From: Natrialba taiwanensis DSM 12281
GTDB lineage: Archaea; Halobacteriota; Halobacteria; Halobacteriales; Natrialbaceae
DNA: 64,000 bases
Direction of reading: 5' to 3'
NCBI RefSeq assembly: GCF_000337595.1
Contig: NZ_AOIL01000049.1
Location: forward strand, 30,027 to 94,026
The position numbers and the translations under genes are program-made. This document shows positions 8,535 to 17,311 of this stretch, in pieces; within the stretch, counting starts at the first letter, position 1, and the number at the start of each line of letters is the position of its first letter. Under the pieces are notes generated by a model that worked only from the letters and a program-made list of their open reading frames with translations, did not search any database and was not told the origin of the DNA.

Positions 8535-9332
8535 TTAGACTTCGAGCGCCAGTCCGGACTCGGTCAGGGCGTCCTCGGTCGAGAGGTCGTCGTGGACGAC
8601 GCCGGAGACGGCGCGGGTGATGGCTTCGGGTTGTTCGTGCTGGAAGATCGACCGTCCCATCGAGACGCCCGAGCCACCGGCGTCCATGACGCCGCGGACC
8701 ATCTCGACCGTCTCGCGGTCGGTGCCCCGCGACCCGCCGGCGATGACCACCGGCAGGCGCGTCGATTCGACGACGTGCTGGAAGCTCTCGGCGTCGCCGC
8801 TGTAGCCCGTCTTGACGAGGTCCGCACCGACTTCCTCGGCGAACCGGACCGCGTGGCCGAGCGACTCTGCATCCGTCGAATCGACACCGGGTCCGCGGGC
8901 GTAGGCCATTGCGAGCACCGGAATCCCGAATCGATCCGCCGTCTCGGTAACCTCCGCGAGCTGGGTGAGCTGGTCGGGTTCGTAGTTCGAGCCGACGTTG
9001 ATGTGGAACGAGACGGCATCGGCCCCCGCTTTGATCGCTTCTTCGACGGTACCGGTCATGCGTTTGTCCTGCTCGTCCGGCCCGATGGTCGTCGAGCCGT
9101 TGAGGTGGACGATGTAGCCTTTCCCGTTCTTGTTATCGTGGACGCGGGGGGCGATCCCCTTCTGCGTGAGCACTGCGTCGGCCCCGCCGCGGGTGACGCC
9201 GTCGATGGTCGATTCGATGTCTTTGAGTCCCTGGACGGCACCCATCGTGAGGCCGTGGTCCATCGGGATGATTACGTACGAGTCGTCTGTACCGATCCGG
9301 TTCAGTCGCGCGTCGAGTCCTGCTGTAGTCAT
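8535..9332 (-). CDS. 2-amino-3,7-dideoxy-D-threo-hept-6-ulosonate synthase
   Basis: Class I aldolase that condenses aspartate semialdehyde with 6-deoxy-5-ketofructose 1-phosphate, the first step of the archaeal shikimate route. The 265-residue barrel has VIIPMDHGLTMGAVQG at the N-terminus, the Tyr of AYARGPG (general acid), the Schiff-base Lys in ADLVKTGYSG near residue 178, and the phosphate-binding IAGGSRG and GVSMGRSIFQ loops. Family paralogues act as fructose-bisphosphate aldolase, but the genomic context favours the aromatic function. It lies 24 bp downstream of trpA on the same strand and so is probably the last gene of the trpCBA transcription unit. Confidence 0.92.
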   Translation of the reverse strand: MTTAGLDARLNRIGTDDSYVIIPMDHGLTMGAVQGLKDIESTIDGVTRGGADAVLTQKGIAPRVHDNKNGKGYIVHLNGSTTIGPDEQDKRMTGTVEEAIKAGADAVSFHINVGSNYEPDQLTQLAEVTETADRFGIPVLAMAYARGPGVDSTDAESLGHAVRFAEEVGADLVKTGYSGDAESFQHVVESTRLPVVIAGGSRGTDRETVEMVRGVMDAGGSGVSMGRSIFQHEQPEAITRAVSGVVHDDLSTEDALTESGLALEV

Positions 9333-9356
9333 TGCGAGTGTATAGCAAACTTGCGG

Positions 9357-10328
9357 TTATGGCTGTTCTGGTTCCGGTGCTTCTTCCCGTCCGCGGCGCG
9401 CACCCTGCTTGAGTTCGCGCACCTTGGCCTCGAGTTCGTCCGCCGCGGGTGCATCGCCTGCACCGTGGTTGGCTATAATGTCGACGAGCGCGCTGCCGAC
9501 GATGACGCCGTCCGCGCCGGCGTCGACGATTTCGGCGGCGTGGTCGCCCTCGCTGACGCCGAACCCGACCGCCTTGGGGACGTCGTAGTCGGCCAGGCGA
9601 GTTAGGCTGTCGTGGGTTGCGTTCGAGACGTCCGCTCGCGCACCGGTGGTCCCGAGACGGGCCTGGACGTAGGCGAAGCCCGAGACCTGGGACATGATGC
9701 GATCGAGGCGCTCGCCCTCGGTCGTCGGCGCGACGATGAAGACGAGGTCGATATCGTGATCGTCACAGGCGTCCCGAAGCGGGCCGGCTTCCTCTGCGGG
9801 GAGGTCGGGGACGATGATGCCCGAGAGGCCGGCGTCGGCCGCGCGTTCGACGAACGGACGGACATCGGGCTTGTTCTGCGGCTTCGCCGCGCCAGCTTTC
9901 GAGGCGCGTGACGCCTCGCTTGGCCCGTACTGTAGGATCATGTTGTAGTAGGTCATCACCAGCAGCGGGGCCTCGGTCGAGAGGTCGTCGACGAGGTCGA
10001 AGAACTGCCCGGGGGTCGTCCCGGCGTCGAGCGCGCGGTTGATCGCGGCCTGGATGGTCGGCCCCTCGGCGGTCGGCTCCGAAAAGGGCAGTCCGAGTTC
10101 GATCAGGTCCGCGCCGCCGCGGTCGAGGGCTTCGACGTACGCTTTCGTGTCCTCGAGAGAGGGGTCGCCGGCGGTGATGTAGGTGATGAGTGCGGGGTGG
10201 TTCTCGCGGATAGCAGCCTCGATGTCGCTGTCCGTGGTCGCCAGTTGCTCGCCGCCGTCGGCTCGCAGCTCACGGGTCACTTCGTTCCCCGTTCGCTCGG
10301 ACCGGGACGCTCGCGTCTCGCGACTCAT
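9357..10328 (-). CDS. trpA: Tryptophan synthase alpha subunit
   Basis: Cleaves indole-3-glycerol phosphate to indole and glyceraldehyde 3-phosphate, passing indole to TrpB. The 323-residue protein is longer than the usual ~270 because of a 35-residue polar N-terminal extension and an inserted Ala/Lys-rich segment ([13 protein letters not shown]) in the middle. The catalytic Glu is in [19 protein letters not shown] near residue 75. In bacterial enzymes the second catalytic acid is Asp (D-P-L-A-D-G); here it is Glu (E-P-T-A-E-G), which I believe is common in haloarchaea. Its ATG overlaps the trpB stop by 4 bp, so the two are translationally coupled. Confidence 0.96.
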   Translation of the reverse strand: MSRETRASRSERTGNEVTRELRADGGEQLATTDSDIEAAIRENHPALITYITAGDPSLEDTKAYVEALDRGGADLIELGLPFSEPTAEGPTIQAAINRALDAGTTPGQFFDLVDDLSTEAPLLVMTYYNMILQYGPSEASRASKAGAAKPQNKPDVRPFVERAADAGLSGIIVPDLPAEEAGPLRDACDDHDIDLVFIVAPTTEGERLDRIMSQVSGFAYVQARLGTTGARADVSNATHDSLTRLADYDVPKAVGFGVSEGDHAAEIVDAGADGVIVGSALVDIIANHGAGDAPAADELEAKVRELKQGARRGREEAPEPEQP

Positions 10329-11602
10329 GCGTCGAACACCTCCACGTCCGGCGCGGCGTCGAGGTCACGCTTTTCGGTCTCTTCGAGAACCGTCTCCAGA
10401 TCCTTGTCGCCGCGCCCGGAGACGTTGACGACGACGAGGTCGCCGAGTTCCTCGTAGTTCTCCTCTAGGTATCCGAGCGCGTGACTCGACTCGAGCGCCG
10501 GAATGATTCCCTCCAGGTTCGAAAGGCGATGGAAGCCGTTGAGGGCGGCCTCGTCGTCCACGCTCGTCGGCGTGACCCGGCCGGTCTCGACGAGCCGCGA
10601 GAGTTCGGGGCCGACGCCGGCGTAGTCCAGCCCCGCGCTCACGCTGTGGGACTCGACGATCTGCCCGTCGTCGGTCTGGAGGAGCTTCGTCAGCGCACCG
10701 TGGAGGACGCCGTCGGTCCCGGTCGAGAGCGTCGCCGAGTTCGGCGCGACGCCCTCCTTCTCGTCGATGTCGAGGCTCGAGCCGCCGGCCTCCACCGCGT
10801 AGAGGTCGACGGACTCGTCCGGTACGAACTCGTGGAACGCCCCCATCGTGTTCGAGCCGCCGCCCGCGCAGGCGACGACGCTGTCTGGGAGCCGCCCCGC
10901 TTGCTCCTGGATCTGCTCGCGGGCCTCCGCGCCGATGACGGACTGAAAGTCCCGCACCAGTCGCGGGAACGGGTGCGGGCCGACGACGGAGCCGATGACG
11001 TAGTGGGTGTTCTCGACGGTGGTTGCCCAGTCCCGAAGCGTCTCGTTGATCGCCTCCTTCAGCGTCCCGCTGCCGGCCTCAACCGGGTTGACCGCCGCGC
11101 CGTTCATCCGCATCCGATAGACGTTCGGGCGCTGGCGGTTCACGTCCGTCCGGCCCATGTAGATCTCGCAGGGCATATCGAGATGAGCCGCCGCCATCGC
11201 GGTCGCCGTGCCATGCTGTCCCGCCCCCGTCTCGGCGATGATCCGCTCTTTGCCCATGTACTTCGCGAGCAGCACCTGTCCGAGCGCGTTGTTCAGCTTG
11301 TGTGCGCCCCCGTGGACGAGGTCCTCGCGCTTGAGGTAGATTTCGCGGTCGTAGCGCTCGCTGAGCCGGTCCGTGCGCTGGAGCGGCGTCGGCCGTCCGC
11401 CAAAGTCGCGCATGCGCTCGCTGAACTCGTCCATGAACCCGTCCTCGTTCTCGAGGACGTAGCGCTCGTAGGCGTCCTCGAGTTCTTGGAGGGCGGGCAT
11501 CAGTGCCTCCGGTACGTACTGGCCGCCGTAGTCGCCGAACGTTCGCTCGCGGTCGGTTCGGTCGGCGGACGCGTCTACGTGGTCTGATTCGGTGTTGCTC
11601 AT
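10325..11602 (-). CDS. trpB: Tryptophan synthase beta subunit
   Basis: PLP enzyme that joins indole and serine to give tryptophan. The 425 residues show the usual TrpB1 order: [17 protein letters not shown] at the start, the PLP Lys in [15 protein letters not shown] near residue 105, [10 protein letters not shown], the phosphate loop [15 protein letters not shown] near 250, and the C-terminal [14 protein letters not shown] polar extension of about 20 residues precedes the core. It overlaps trpC by 4 bp upstream (ATGA) and trpA by 4 bp downstream. This is the TrpA-dependent TrpB1 type, not TrpB2, judging from the canonical start and GRGDKD motif. Confidence 0.97.
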   Translation of the reverse strand: MSNTESDHVDASADRTDRERTFGDYGGQYVPEALMPALQELEDAYERYVLENEDGFMDEFSERMRDFGGRPTPLQRTDRLSERYDREIYLKREDLVHGGAHKLNNALGQVLLAKYMGKERIIAETGAGQHGTATAMAAAHLDMPCEIYMGRTDVNRQRPNVYRMRMNGAAVNPVEAGSGTLKEAINETLRDWATTVENTHYVIGSVVGPHPFPRLVRDFQSVIGAEAREQIQEQAGRLPDSVVACAGGGSNTMGAFHEFVPDESVDLYAVEAGGSSLDIDEKEGVAPNSATLSTGTDGVLHGALTKLLQTDDGQIVESHSVSAGLDYAGVGPELSRLVETGRVTPTSVDDEAALNGFHRLSNLEGIIPALESSHALGYLEENYEELGDLVVVNVSGRGDKDLETVLEETEKRDLDAAPDVEVFDA

Positions 11603-12465
11603 ATCTGTGTCTGTGTTTGTGTCTCCGTCTCCGTTTCCGCCGTCGCTCGCACCAGCGCTCGCGTGTTTGCGGTAACGTCGGTGTCGCCGTCGTGATCCAT
11701 GATCGCGCTGCCGACGAGCAAGGCGTCGGCCCCGGCCTCGCGCATCCGGCGAACGTCCGCCGGTCCCGAGATTCCGCTCTCGGCGATCAGGGTCACGTCG
11801 TCGGGCACTTCGGGTGCAACCGACTCGAACGTGTCGAGATCGACCTCGAGTTCGGCGAGATCGCGGTTGTTGATCCCAATGATCTCCGCGCCCGCGTCGA
11901 CTGCGGCGTCGAGTTCGGCCTCGTTGTGGACCTCGACGAGCGGCTGGAAGCCGCGGTCGCGGGCGGCGGTGACGAGTTCGTCGAGTTCAGCCTCAGAACG
12001 CGTCGCGTTCCGGCTGGCTCGCGAATCGGTCGGTTCGCGAACGCCGACGAATCGGGCGATCAACAGGAGTAGATCGGCCTCGACGACGTCCATCCCGGCC
12101 TCGTCGAGCACGAAATCTTTCCGAAGAACCGGAACGTCGACGGCCTCGCGGACGCGGGTCAGCGCCTCGGGCGAGCCGCCGAAGTGGGTCGGCTCGGTGA
12201 GAACCGAAATCGCCGTCGCCCCGCCCTCGACTATCGCCGTGGCGAGTTCGACGGGGTCGTCCTCGCGAGTGCCATCGCTCGTCGGACTCGTCGGCTTTAC
12301 CTCCGCGATTACCGGCACGCGACCGTCTCGTTCCGCTCGGTCGATCGCGTCGGTGAGCGACCGGGCATCAACCGCAAGACGGTCGCGCTCGGCGCTGTCG
12401 TCGCGCTCGCTAGCGGCTGTAAGGATAGACCGCACCGCCGGTGCGAGCTCCCTACTCTGAGTCAT
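11599..12465 (-). CDS. trpC: Indole-3-glycerol phosphate synthase
   Basis: Closes the indole ring from carboxyphenylamino-deoxyribulose phosphate. The 288-residue barrel has [15 protein letters not shown] (catalytic Lys) near residue 50, [13 protein letters not shown] (second Lys), the [12 protein letters not shown] loop and [16 protein letters not shown] (Glu-Ser). The last 13 residues are a Thr-Glu/Thr-Gln repeat ([13 protein letters not shown]) encoded by a hexamer-like run that overlaps the trpB start. First gene of the operon; the ATG at 12465 is immediately downstream of two TGTACA boxes (12469-12494), and the transcript is likely leaderless or nearly so. The anthranilate-forming genes trpEGDF are not in the window. 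Confidence 0.96.
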   Translation of the reverse strand: MTQSRELAPAVRSILTAASERDDSAERDRLAVDARSLTDAIDRAERDGRVPVIAEVKPTSPTSDGTREDDPVELATAIVEGGATAISVLTEPTHFGGSPEALTRVREAVDVPVLRKDFVLDEAGMDVVEADLLLLIARFVGVREPTDSRASRNATRSEAELDELVTAARDRGFQPLVEVHNEAELDAAVDAGAEIIGINNRDLAELEVDLDTFESVAPEVPDDVTLIAESGISGPADVRRMREAGADALLVGSAIMDHDGDTDVTANTRALVRATAETETETQTQTQI

Positions 12466-12468
12466 TAT

Positions 12469-12494
12469 TGTACATCAACGTACTCTTTTGTACA
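12469..12494 (-). promoter_or_regulatory. Two TGTACA boxes upstream of trpC (TRP-box-like operator)
   Basis: Perfect palindromes TGTACA at 12469-12474 and 12489-12494, spaced 20 bp centre to centre (two helical turns). They begin 4 bp upstream of the trpC ATG, and the outer box overlaps the T-rich segment expected to be the TATA element about 25 bp upstream of a leaderless start. TGTACA is the known TRP-box consensus bound by TrpY in Methanothermobacter, so tryptophan-dependent repression by a related protein is inferred. No trpY gene lies in the window. Confidence 0.6.
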
Positions 12495-12570
12495 AAAACC
12501 TTGCGTCATCGGCGGTGCTCACGGCAGTGTGACCGGCGACTATTCAAGGCCGTGTCACCTACGAGCGCGT

Positions 12571-13041
12571 ATGGAGGACGCTACGGACGCCGGTATTTAC
12601 GCGCGCGAATCGTCGTATCTCGACCGGTACGTGCAACTCGGTGCCGCCAGCGGACGGGTGCTGAGCGTCTCCGTTCCCGACACGCCAGAGGCGAACGCCG
12701 AGGCCGACCACCCGGTTCTCGACCGCATCTTCGAGTACTTAGACGGCCTCGATCCCGTCGCGTTCGATGACGTCCAAGTTGCACTGACGGTCCCCACAGA
12801 CCAGCGGGCGGTCCTCGAACAGGTCCGCGAGATTCCCTACGGCGACCAGCTCGATGTCGAGACCCTCGCGCAGGTCACGCCGACGCTCGACGCCGACGAG
12901 CAGTCCGACCACACGACCGTCCGAACGGCACTCGCCGAGAACCCGGCTCCGATTTTGATCCCCGACCACCGCGTCCGTGACGGCCCGAGCGCCCTTCCGC
13001 CGACGGTCGAGCAGAAGTTACGGTCGCTCGAGGAGTTGTAA
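12571..13041 (+). CDS. MGMT/alkyltransferase-like protein lacking the acceptor Cys
   Basis: A 156-residue protein resembling the C-terminal DNA-binding and active-site domain of O6-alkylguanine-DNA alkyltransferase. The family active site is P-C-H-R-V; here the corresponding stretch is ILIPDHRVRDG near residue 128, with Asp in place of the alkyl-acceptor Cys. It therefore cannot act as a suicide methyltransferase by the usual chemistry. It may be an alkyltransferase-like (ATL) protein that flags damaged bases for excision repair, which is inference. It is divergent from trpC with 105 bp between starts. ATG 12571 begins MEDATDAGIYARESSYLDR. Confidence 0.72.
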   Translation: MEDATDAGIYARESSYLDRYVQLGAASGRVLSVSVPDTPEANAEADHPVLDRIFEYLDGLDPVAFDDVQVALTVPTDQRAVLEQVREIPYGDQLDVETLAQVTPTLDADEQSDHTTVRTALAENPAPILIPDHRVRDGPSALPPTVEQKLRSLEEL

Positions 13042-13046
13042 CCCGA

Positions 13047-14087
13047 CTAGTCCGATCCCCGATCCGACACGCTCCGTCGCGTCGCCCATTCCAGTTCGAG
13101 TCCCTCGTGAACGACGAACTCGAGGGCGTTGATCAGGTAATGTGCGACGACGACCACGAGCAGGCTTCCGGTGGCGATAAACACCGCCGCGAGCACGAAT
13201 CCGAGCGCGCCCGTAACGGCGACCCCGACCGATCCCTGCATGCCGTGGCCGAGCGCGAACGCGACCGACGAAACGACCGCGAGCAGCCACGGCGACGCGT
13301 CGAACCCGGTCGCGAAGACGCCGATCAGCGCGCCGCGAAAGAGCAACTCCTCGAACACGGCGATGATCGGAAGCACGACCAGCAACAGCGTGAGCCAGCC
13401 GCCGGTCGAGTCGGGTGCCAGCATCGATCGGAGTTGCTCGTCGTGGTCGAACCCGACCCGCTCTGCGAACGCCGCCCCGAGTTCGTTTGCCGCGTAGAGG
13501 GCGATCCCGGCTCCCGTCCCCAGCGCCAGGCCGCTCGCGAGATACGCGAGGCTGAACTCGATCCCGAGCGCGCTCGCCGGAATCGCAGTGAAGAGGATAG
13601 CTCCGAGAAGGACGACCAAGAACAGCCCCTGCGAGGCGGCGACGTTCGCCAGGAGCAGTCCCGTCGAGAGGTCGTCGGGATCGAGTTCAGCGCGGCCGGG
13701 GTGTCGGTGTCCGTCGTCAGTGCGGATGGACCGATCGTCTCGAGAACTCGACCCGTCGTCGTCGCCCGTCGGCGGCTCCGCGTTCTCGTGCGTGTCCACC
13801 GTGCCATCGCCGTTGCTGTCGCCGCGACCGAGCTGTTCGTGGCGGGTACCCGCGTCCGACTCGTCGGTCACTGGGGGCGAACGCTCCCCGAACTCGTCCG
13901 CGTCGCTGTCGCGGGTCGCCTGCGGCGCGTCGAACGCTTCGCGTCCATCGTCGGTTTCGGCGGTGTCGCCTGCGGGAGTCTCGGCGTCGGCACTCGAAGA
14001 AAACGATGTCTGTGTCAGGTGCGAGAGAACGAGCAAGAGCACGAGGACGACGACGGTCAGCCCCGCAAACGCCGTCCACTGTGCCAT
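13047..14087 (-). CDS. CPBP-family intramembrane metalloprotease
   Basis: A 346-residue membrane protein. One N-terminal helix (residues 5-24, FAGLTVVVLVLLLVLSHL) is followed by an acidic, disordered linker of about 100 residues, and then by a multi-pass domain. The three CPBP/Abi motifs are present: EELLFRGALIG (Glu-Glu-x3-Arg) near residue 247, FALGHGMQG (His) near 283, and HYLINALEF (His-x3-Asn) near 321. This is the Rce1-like glutamate/metal intramembrane protease fold; the substrate is unknown. It follows LonB on the same strand after 15 bp, so the two membrane proteases may be co-expressed. Confidence 0.88.
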   Translation of the reverse strand: MAQWTAFAGLTVVVLVLLLVLSHLTQTSFSSSADAETPAGDTAETDDGREAFDAPQATRDSDADEFGERSPPVTDESDAGTRHEQLGRGDSNGDGTVDTHENAEPPTGDDDGSSSRDDRSIRTDDGHRHPGRAELDPDDLSTGLLLANVAASQGLFLVVLLGAILFTAIPASALGIEFSLAYLASGLALGTGAGIALYAANELGAAFAERVGFDHDEQLRSMLAPDSTGGWLTLLLVVLPIIAVFEELLFRGALIGVFATGFDASPWLLAVVSSVAFALGHGMQGSVGVAVTGALGFVLAAVFIATGSLLVVVVAHYLINALEFVVHEGLELEWATRRSVSDRGSD

Positions 14088-14102
14088 TAGTCTCGTCTGT
14101 GC

Positions 14103-16352
14103 TTACTGCGGGCTCGGGTTCGAGCCGCCGGCGGAGCCGACCGACTGTTGCTCGAACGCCGTGCCGGTGATCGACTTGAGACGGTCGAGCAGCGAGTCCT
14201 TCTCGGGTTCGCCCTCGAGGGCGACATCCAGGACTTCGCTGATGTTCGAACACGGCACGATGTCGATCATCTCCTCGTACTCGTCTTCGATCATCACGTC
14301 CTGTTCGTTCGCTTCGGGGATGATGACCGTGCTGCAGCCGGCCTTGGCGGCGGCCTCGATCTTATGCGTGACGCCGCCGACGGGGAGGACATCCCCGCGG
14401 ACGGACAGCGAGCCGGTCATCGCGATCGACTGATCGACCGGGATGTTTTCGAGCGCGGAGATGACGGCCGTCGCCACCGTGATGGAGGCAGAGTCGCCGT
14501 CGACGCCCTGCTGTCCGGCCTGGACGAACTGGATGTGGATGTCCTTCTCCGAGAGGTCCACGTCGGAGAACTTCTTGATGATCGCGGAGACGTTCTGGAC
14601 CGATTCCTCGGCCATCTCCTGAAGCTTCCCGGTGGCGATCACCTGTCCGCCGCCCTGTGCGGGCGCGATCTCGGCCATCACGGGGAGCATGATACCGGAG
14701 TCCTCGCCCATGACGGCGAGACCGTTGACGCGGCCCTCGACGCCGTCCTCGGTGACCTGCAGCTCGTAGTCTTTGCGCCGCTCGATGTAGTCGTCGGCGA
14801 GCTGTTGCTCGATCGAGCGCGAGCGGCCTTTGGCCTGCAGCACGTCATCGCGGGTGGTCAGATCCCGATCCTCGGCGCGGGCGATGTCGCCTGCGACGCG
14901 GACCAGTCCACCGAGACTGCGGAAGTGAAGCGTCAGGTGGTTCTTCCGGCCCGACCGACGCTTCGCCTCGAGGAGCAGTTCCTCGACTGCCTCGTGGGTG
15001 AAGTGGGGCAGGCGGCCGTCGCGTTCGACCTCCTGAGCGATGAAGCGGGCGTACTTGCGCCGCATCTCGGGCGTATCCTCGATGGTGTCGTCCATGTACA
15101 CTTCGTACCCGTACCCTTTGATCCGGTTCCGGAGTGCAGGGTGCATGTTCTCCATCGCGTCCAGGTTCCCAGCCGCGATCATGACGAAGTCACAGGGAAC
15201 GGGCTCGGTCTGGACCATCGCGCCCGAGGAGCGCTCGGACTGGCCCGTGATCGAGAACTCGCCCTCCTGGATCGCCGTCATGAGCTTCTGCTGGGTGCGC
15301 ACGTCGAGCGTGTTGATCTCGTCGACGAACAGCACGCCCTTGTTGGACTTGTGGATCGAGCCCGGTTCGACGCGGTCGTGAGACGGCGTCTCCATTCCAC
15401 CGGACTGGAACGGGTCGTGTCGCACGTCACCGAGCAGCGCACCGGCGTGGGCACCGGTCGCGTCTTCGAACGGCGCGGTCCGCTTGTCGCCGTTGTTGAC
15501 GATCATGTTCGGCACCATCGCGTCCGTACCGCGACTGGTGTACCGGAAGATCAGCCAGATGATCCCCGCTGCGAGAACCCCAAGGAGGATATTGACGGGG
15601 CTGATGATCGCATAGCCGATGATGACCGCGATGATGATCCACATCAGGATCGAGCGCATCTGGTTGCGCTTTCGCGCTTCCTCCTTGTGCGCATCGATGA
15701 TCTGATCACCCTTCCCGGCTGGAACGGTCCGCACCTTCGGCTCGTTCCCGTCGTCCGGGTTGTGATAGACGAGTACGTCCTGTAACTCCTCTTTCGGCAG
15801 GAGTTGACTCATCGCCTTCGCCAGCATCGACTTGCCGGTCCCCGGCGAGCCGATCATCATCACGTGACGGCGCTGTTTTGCCGCCTTGATGATGATGTCT
15901 CGTGCTTCGTCCTGCCCGATGACCTGATCGACGAGTCGATCCGGAACCTCGATATCTTCCGTCGAGTTGATTTTGAGACCGCCCAGAAGGTCGTCTTCGG
16001 CGATCTCCTCGTCTACCTCGACGCCCGGATCGACCTCGACGGAACTGCCGAGATCGTCGACGGTTTCGATATCGTCGGCCTCGTCGCGTTGATTGCCGTC
16101 ACCGGCAGTATCTTCGTCACCGTCGGTCGGCGATCGTTCTCCCTGACGCTCCGTGGACTGTGACTGCGACTGTGGCGTAGACTCCGGGGGAGACGGCGTC
16201 TGCTGAGAGGGCGAGCGCTCACGGTCGCGCTCATCCTGCACACGCTCGGACTCCCGTCCACGCTCACGCTCCTCGTCCTGTGCCTGCTCTTCGCGTGGCA
16301 CAGTCCCAGAGGCGTCCTCGGGAGGGTCGTCAGCGTTCGTATCGTTGCTCAT
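14103..16352 (-). CDS. lonB: Membrane-anchored archaeal Lon protease
   Basis: ATP-dependent protease at the cytoplasmic membrane; the Haloferax homologue is essential and controls levels of membrane proteins and carotenoid synthesis. In 749 residues one sees an acidic Gln/Ser/Arg-rich N-terminal tail (1-100), Walker A GSPGTGKS near 168, the two-helix membrane insertion inside the AAA domain (about 235-275, IIIAVIIGYAIISPVN), Walker B VLFVDEINTL near 345, and the Ser-Lys protease dyad at about Ser621 (GDSAS) and Lys664 (GGVTHKIEAA). Length is slightly above the ~700 norm because of the N-terminal tail. A TATA-like element sits at 16391-16405. Confidence 0.97.
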   Translation of the reverse strand: MSNDTNADDPPEDASGTVPREEQAQDEERERGRESERVQDERDRERSPSQQTPSPPESTPQSQSQSTERQGERSPTDGDEDTAGDGNQRDEADDIETVDDLGSSVEVDPGVEVDEEIAEDDLLGGLKINSTEDIEVPDRLVDQVIGQDEARDIIIKAAKQRRHVMMIGSPGTGKSMLAKAMSQLLPKEELQDVLVYHNPDDGNEPKVRTVPAGKGDQIIDAHKEEARKRNQMRSILMWIIIAVIIGYAIISPVNILLGVLAAGIIWLIFRYTSRGTDAMVPNMIVNNGDKRTAPFEDATGAHAGALLGDVRHDPFQSGGMETPSHDRVEPGSIHKSNKGVLFVDEINTLDVRTQQKLMTAIQEGEFSITGQSERSSGAMVQTEPVPCDFVMIAAGNLDAMENMHPALRNRIKGYGYEVYMDDTIEDTPEMRRKYARFIAQEVERDGRLPHFTHEAVEELLLEAKRRSGRKNHLTLHFRSLGGLVRVAGDIARAEDRDLTTRDDVLQAKGRSRSIEQQLADDYIERRKDYELQVTEDGVEGRVNGLAVMGEDSGIMLPVMAEIAPAQGGGQVIATGKLQEMAEESVQNVSAIIKKFSDVDLSEKDIHIQFVQAGQQGVDGDSASITVATAVISALENIPVDQSIAMTGSLSVRGDVLPVGGVTHKIEAAAKAGCSTVIIPEANEQDVMIEDEYEEMIDIVPCSNISEVLDVALEGEPEKDSLLDRLKSITGTAFEQQSVGSAGGSNPSPQ

Positions 16353-16390
16353 AGAACTCTGTTCGGTATCTGATTCGAAGGGATTGCCAC

Positions 16391-16405
16391 TGATATACTT
16401 TCTCC
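16391..16405 (-). promoter_or_regulatory. TATA-box/BRE of lonB
   Basis: On the minus strand the sequence reads GGAGAAAGTATATCA, a purine-rich BRE followed by a TATA element. It lies about 40 bp upstream of the lonB ATG at 16352, so transcription should start near 16366-16372 with a short leader. Confidence 0.5.
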
Positions 16406-16640
16406 ATATGAAGAACCGCTAGTAGTGCCGAAAACGCCAGTTCTGAGCCATGTGCGCTCGTTTCCGATCCGCCACCGAGTCTGGCCGTCGTCCCGGAACG
16501 TGATGGGCACCCAACGGCTCCCGCCCGCTTTCGAGTCGTTTCACCGGTGCCGGTTCGTTCCCACTCTCGATCCGCCCAGTAGTTCTTCCACAGTGCCGTA
16601 ACTCGTCACGCTTAAGCGTACTGCCCGAACACTGTCCGGC

Positions 16641-17159
16641 ATGACACGGGGGTTCTATATCGGTCGATTCCAGCCCTTCCACAACGGCCACTACAACATG
16701 GTCGAACGAATCGCAGCGGACGTCGACGAACTCGTACTCGGCATCGGGAGTGCCGACCACTCACACACCGTTCGAAACCCGTTCACCGCCGGCGAACGGA
16801 TCATGATGATCACCAAGTCCCTCGTCGACACCGACCTCGTGACCTACGCCGTCCCGATCGAGGACCTCGATCGGAACTCCGTCTGGGTGAGCCACGTCCA
16901 GAGCATGAGTCCGGACTTCGATGTCGCCTACTCGAACAATCCGCTCGTCATCCAACTGTTTCGCGAAGCCGGCATCGATATCCGCCAGTCGCCGATGTTC
17001 AACCGCGACGTACTCGAAGGCTCGGAAGTCCGCGAACGCATGATCAACGACGGCGACTGGGAAGCCCTCGTCCCCGAAGCCGTCGCCGAAGTCGTCGACG
17101 AAACCAACGGTCTCGAACGCATTCAAATGGTCAGCGATTCCGACTCGAACGGGACCTAA
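16641..17159 (+). CDS. nadM: Nicotinamide-nucleotide adenylyltransferase, archaeal type
   Basis: Adenylates NMN to NAD+ (final step of the salvage route). The 172-residue protein has the nucleotidyltransferase motif GRFQPFHNGHYNMV at residues 7-20 (H-x-G-H for ATP), GIGSADHSHT, and the C-terminal motif FNRDVLEGSEVRERMI corresponding to ISGTxIR. Length is exactly that of archaeal NadM. The ATG at 16641 has a CTTAAG-containing TATA-like element about 25 bp upstream and so is probably leaderless. NAD+ synthetase (nadE) is at the other end of the window (63076-63870), unlinked. Confidence 0.95.
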   Translation: MTRGFYIGRFQPFHNGHYNMVERIAADVDELVLGIGSADHSHTVRNPFTAGERIMMITKSLVDTDLVTYAVPIEDLDRNSVWVSHVQSMSPDFDVAYSNNPLVIQLFREAGIDIRQSPMFNRDVLEGSEVRERMINDGDWEALVPEAVAEVVDETNGLERIQMVSDSDSNGT

Positions 17160-17311
17160 CCGACTGCAAACGTTCGATACCACCGGAATACGGTCGGTGT
17201 CTCTCAGTCGGACCGAATAGTCTCGCCGTCGCAATCCGATCCGTCTGGAGGCAGGACCGCTGCGACGGACCGTTCCGAACACCTTTCCTCAACCGGCGAG
17301 TTCACTGTGAC

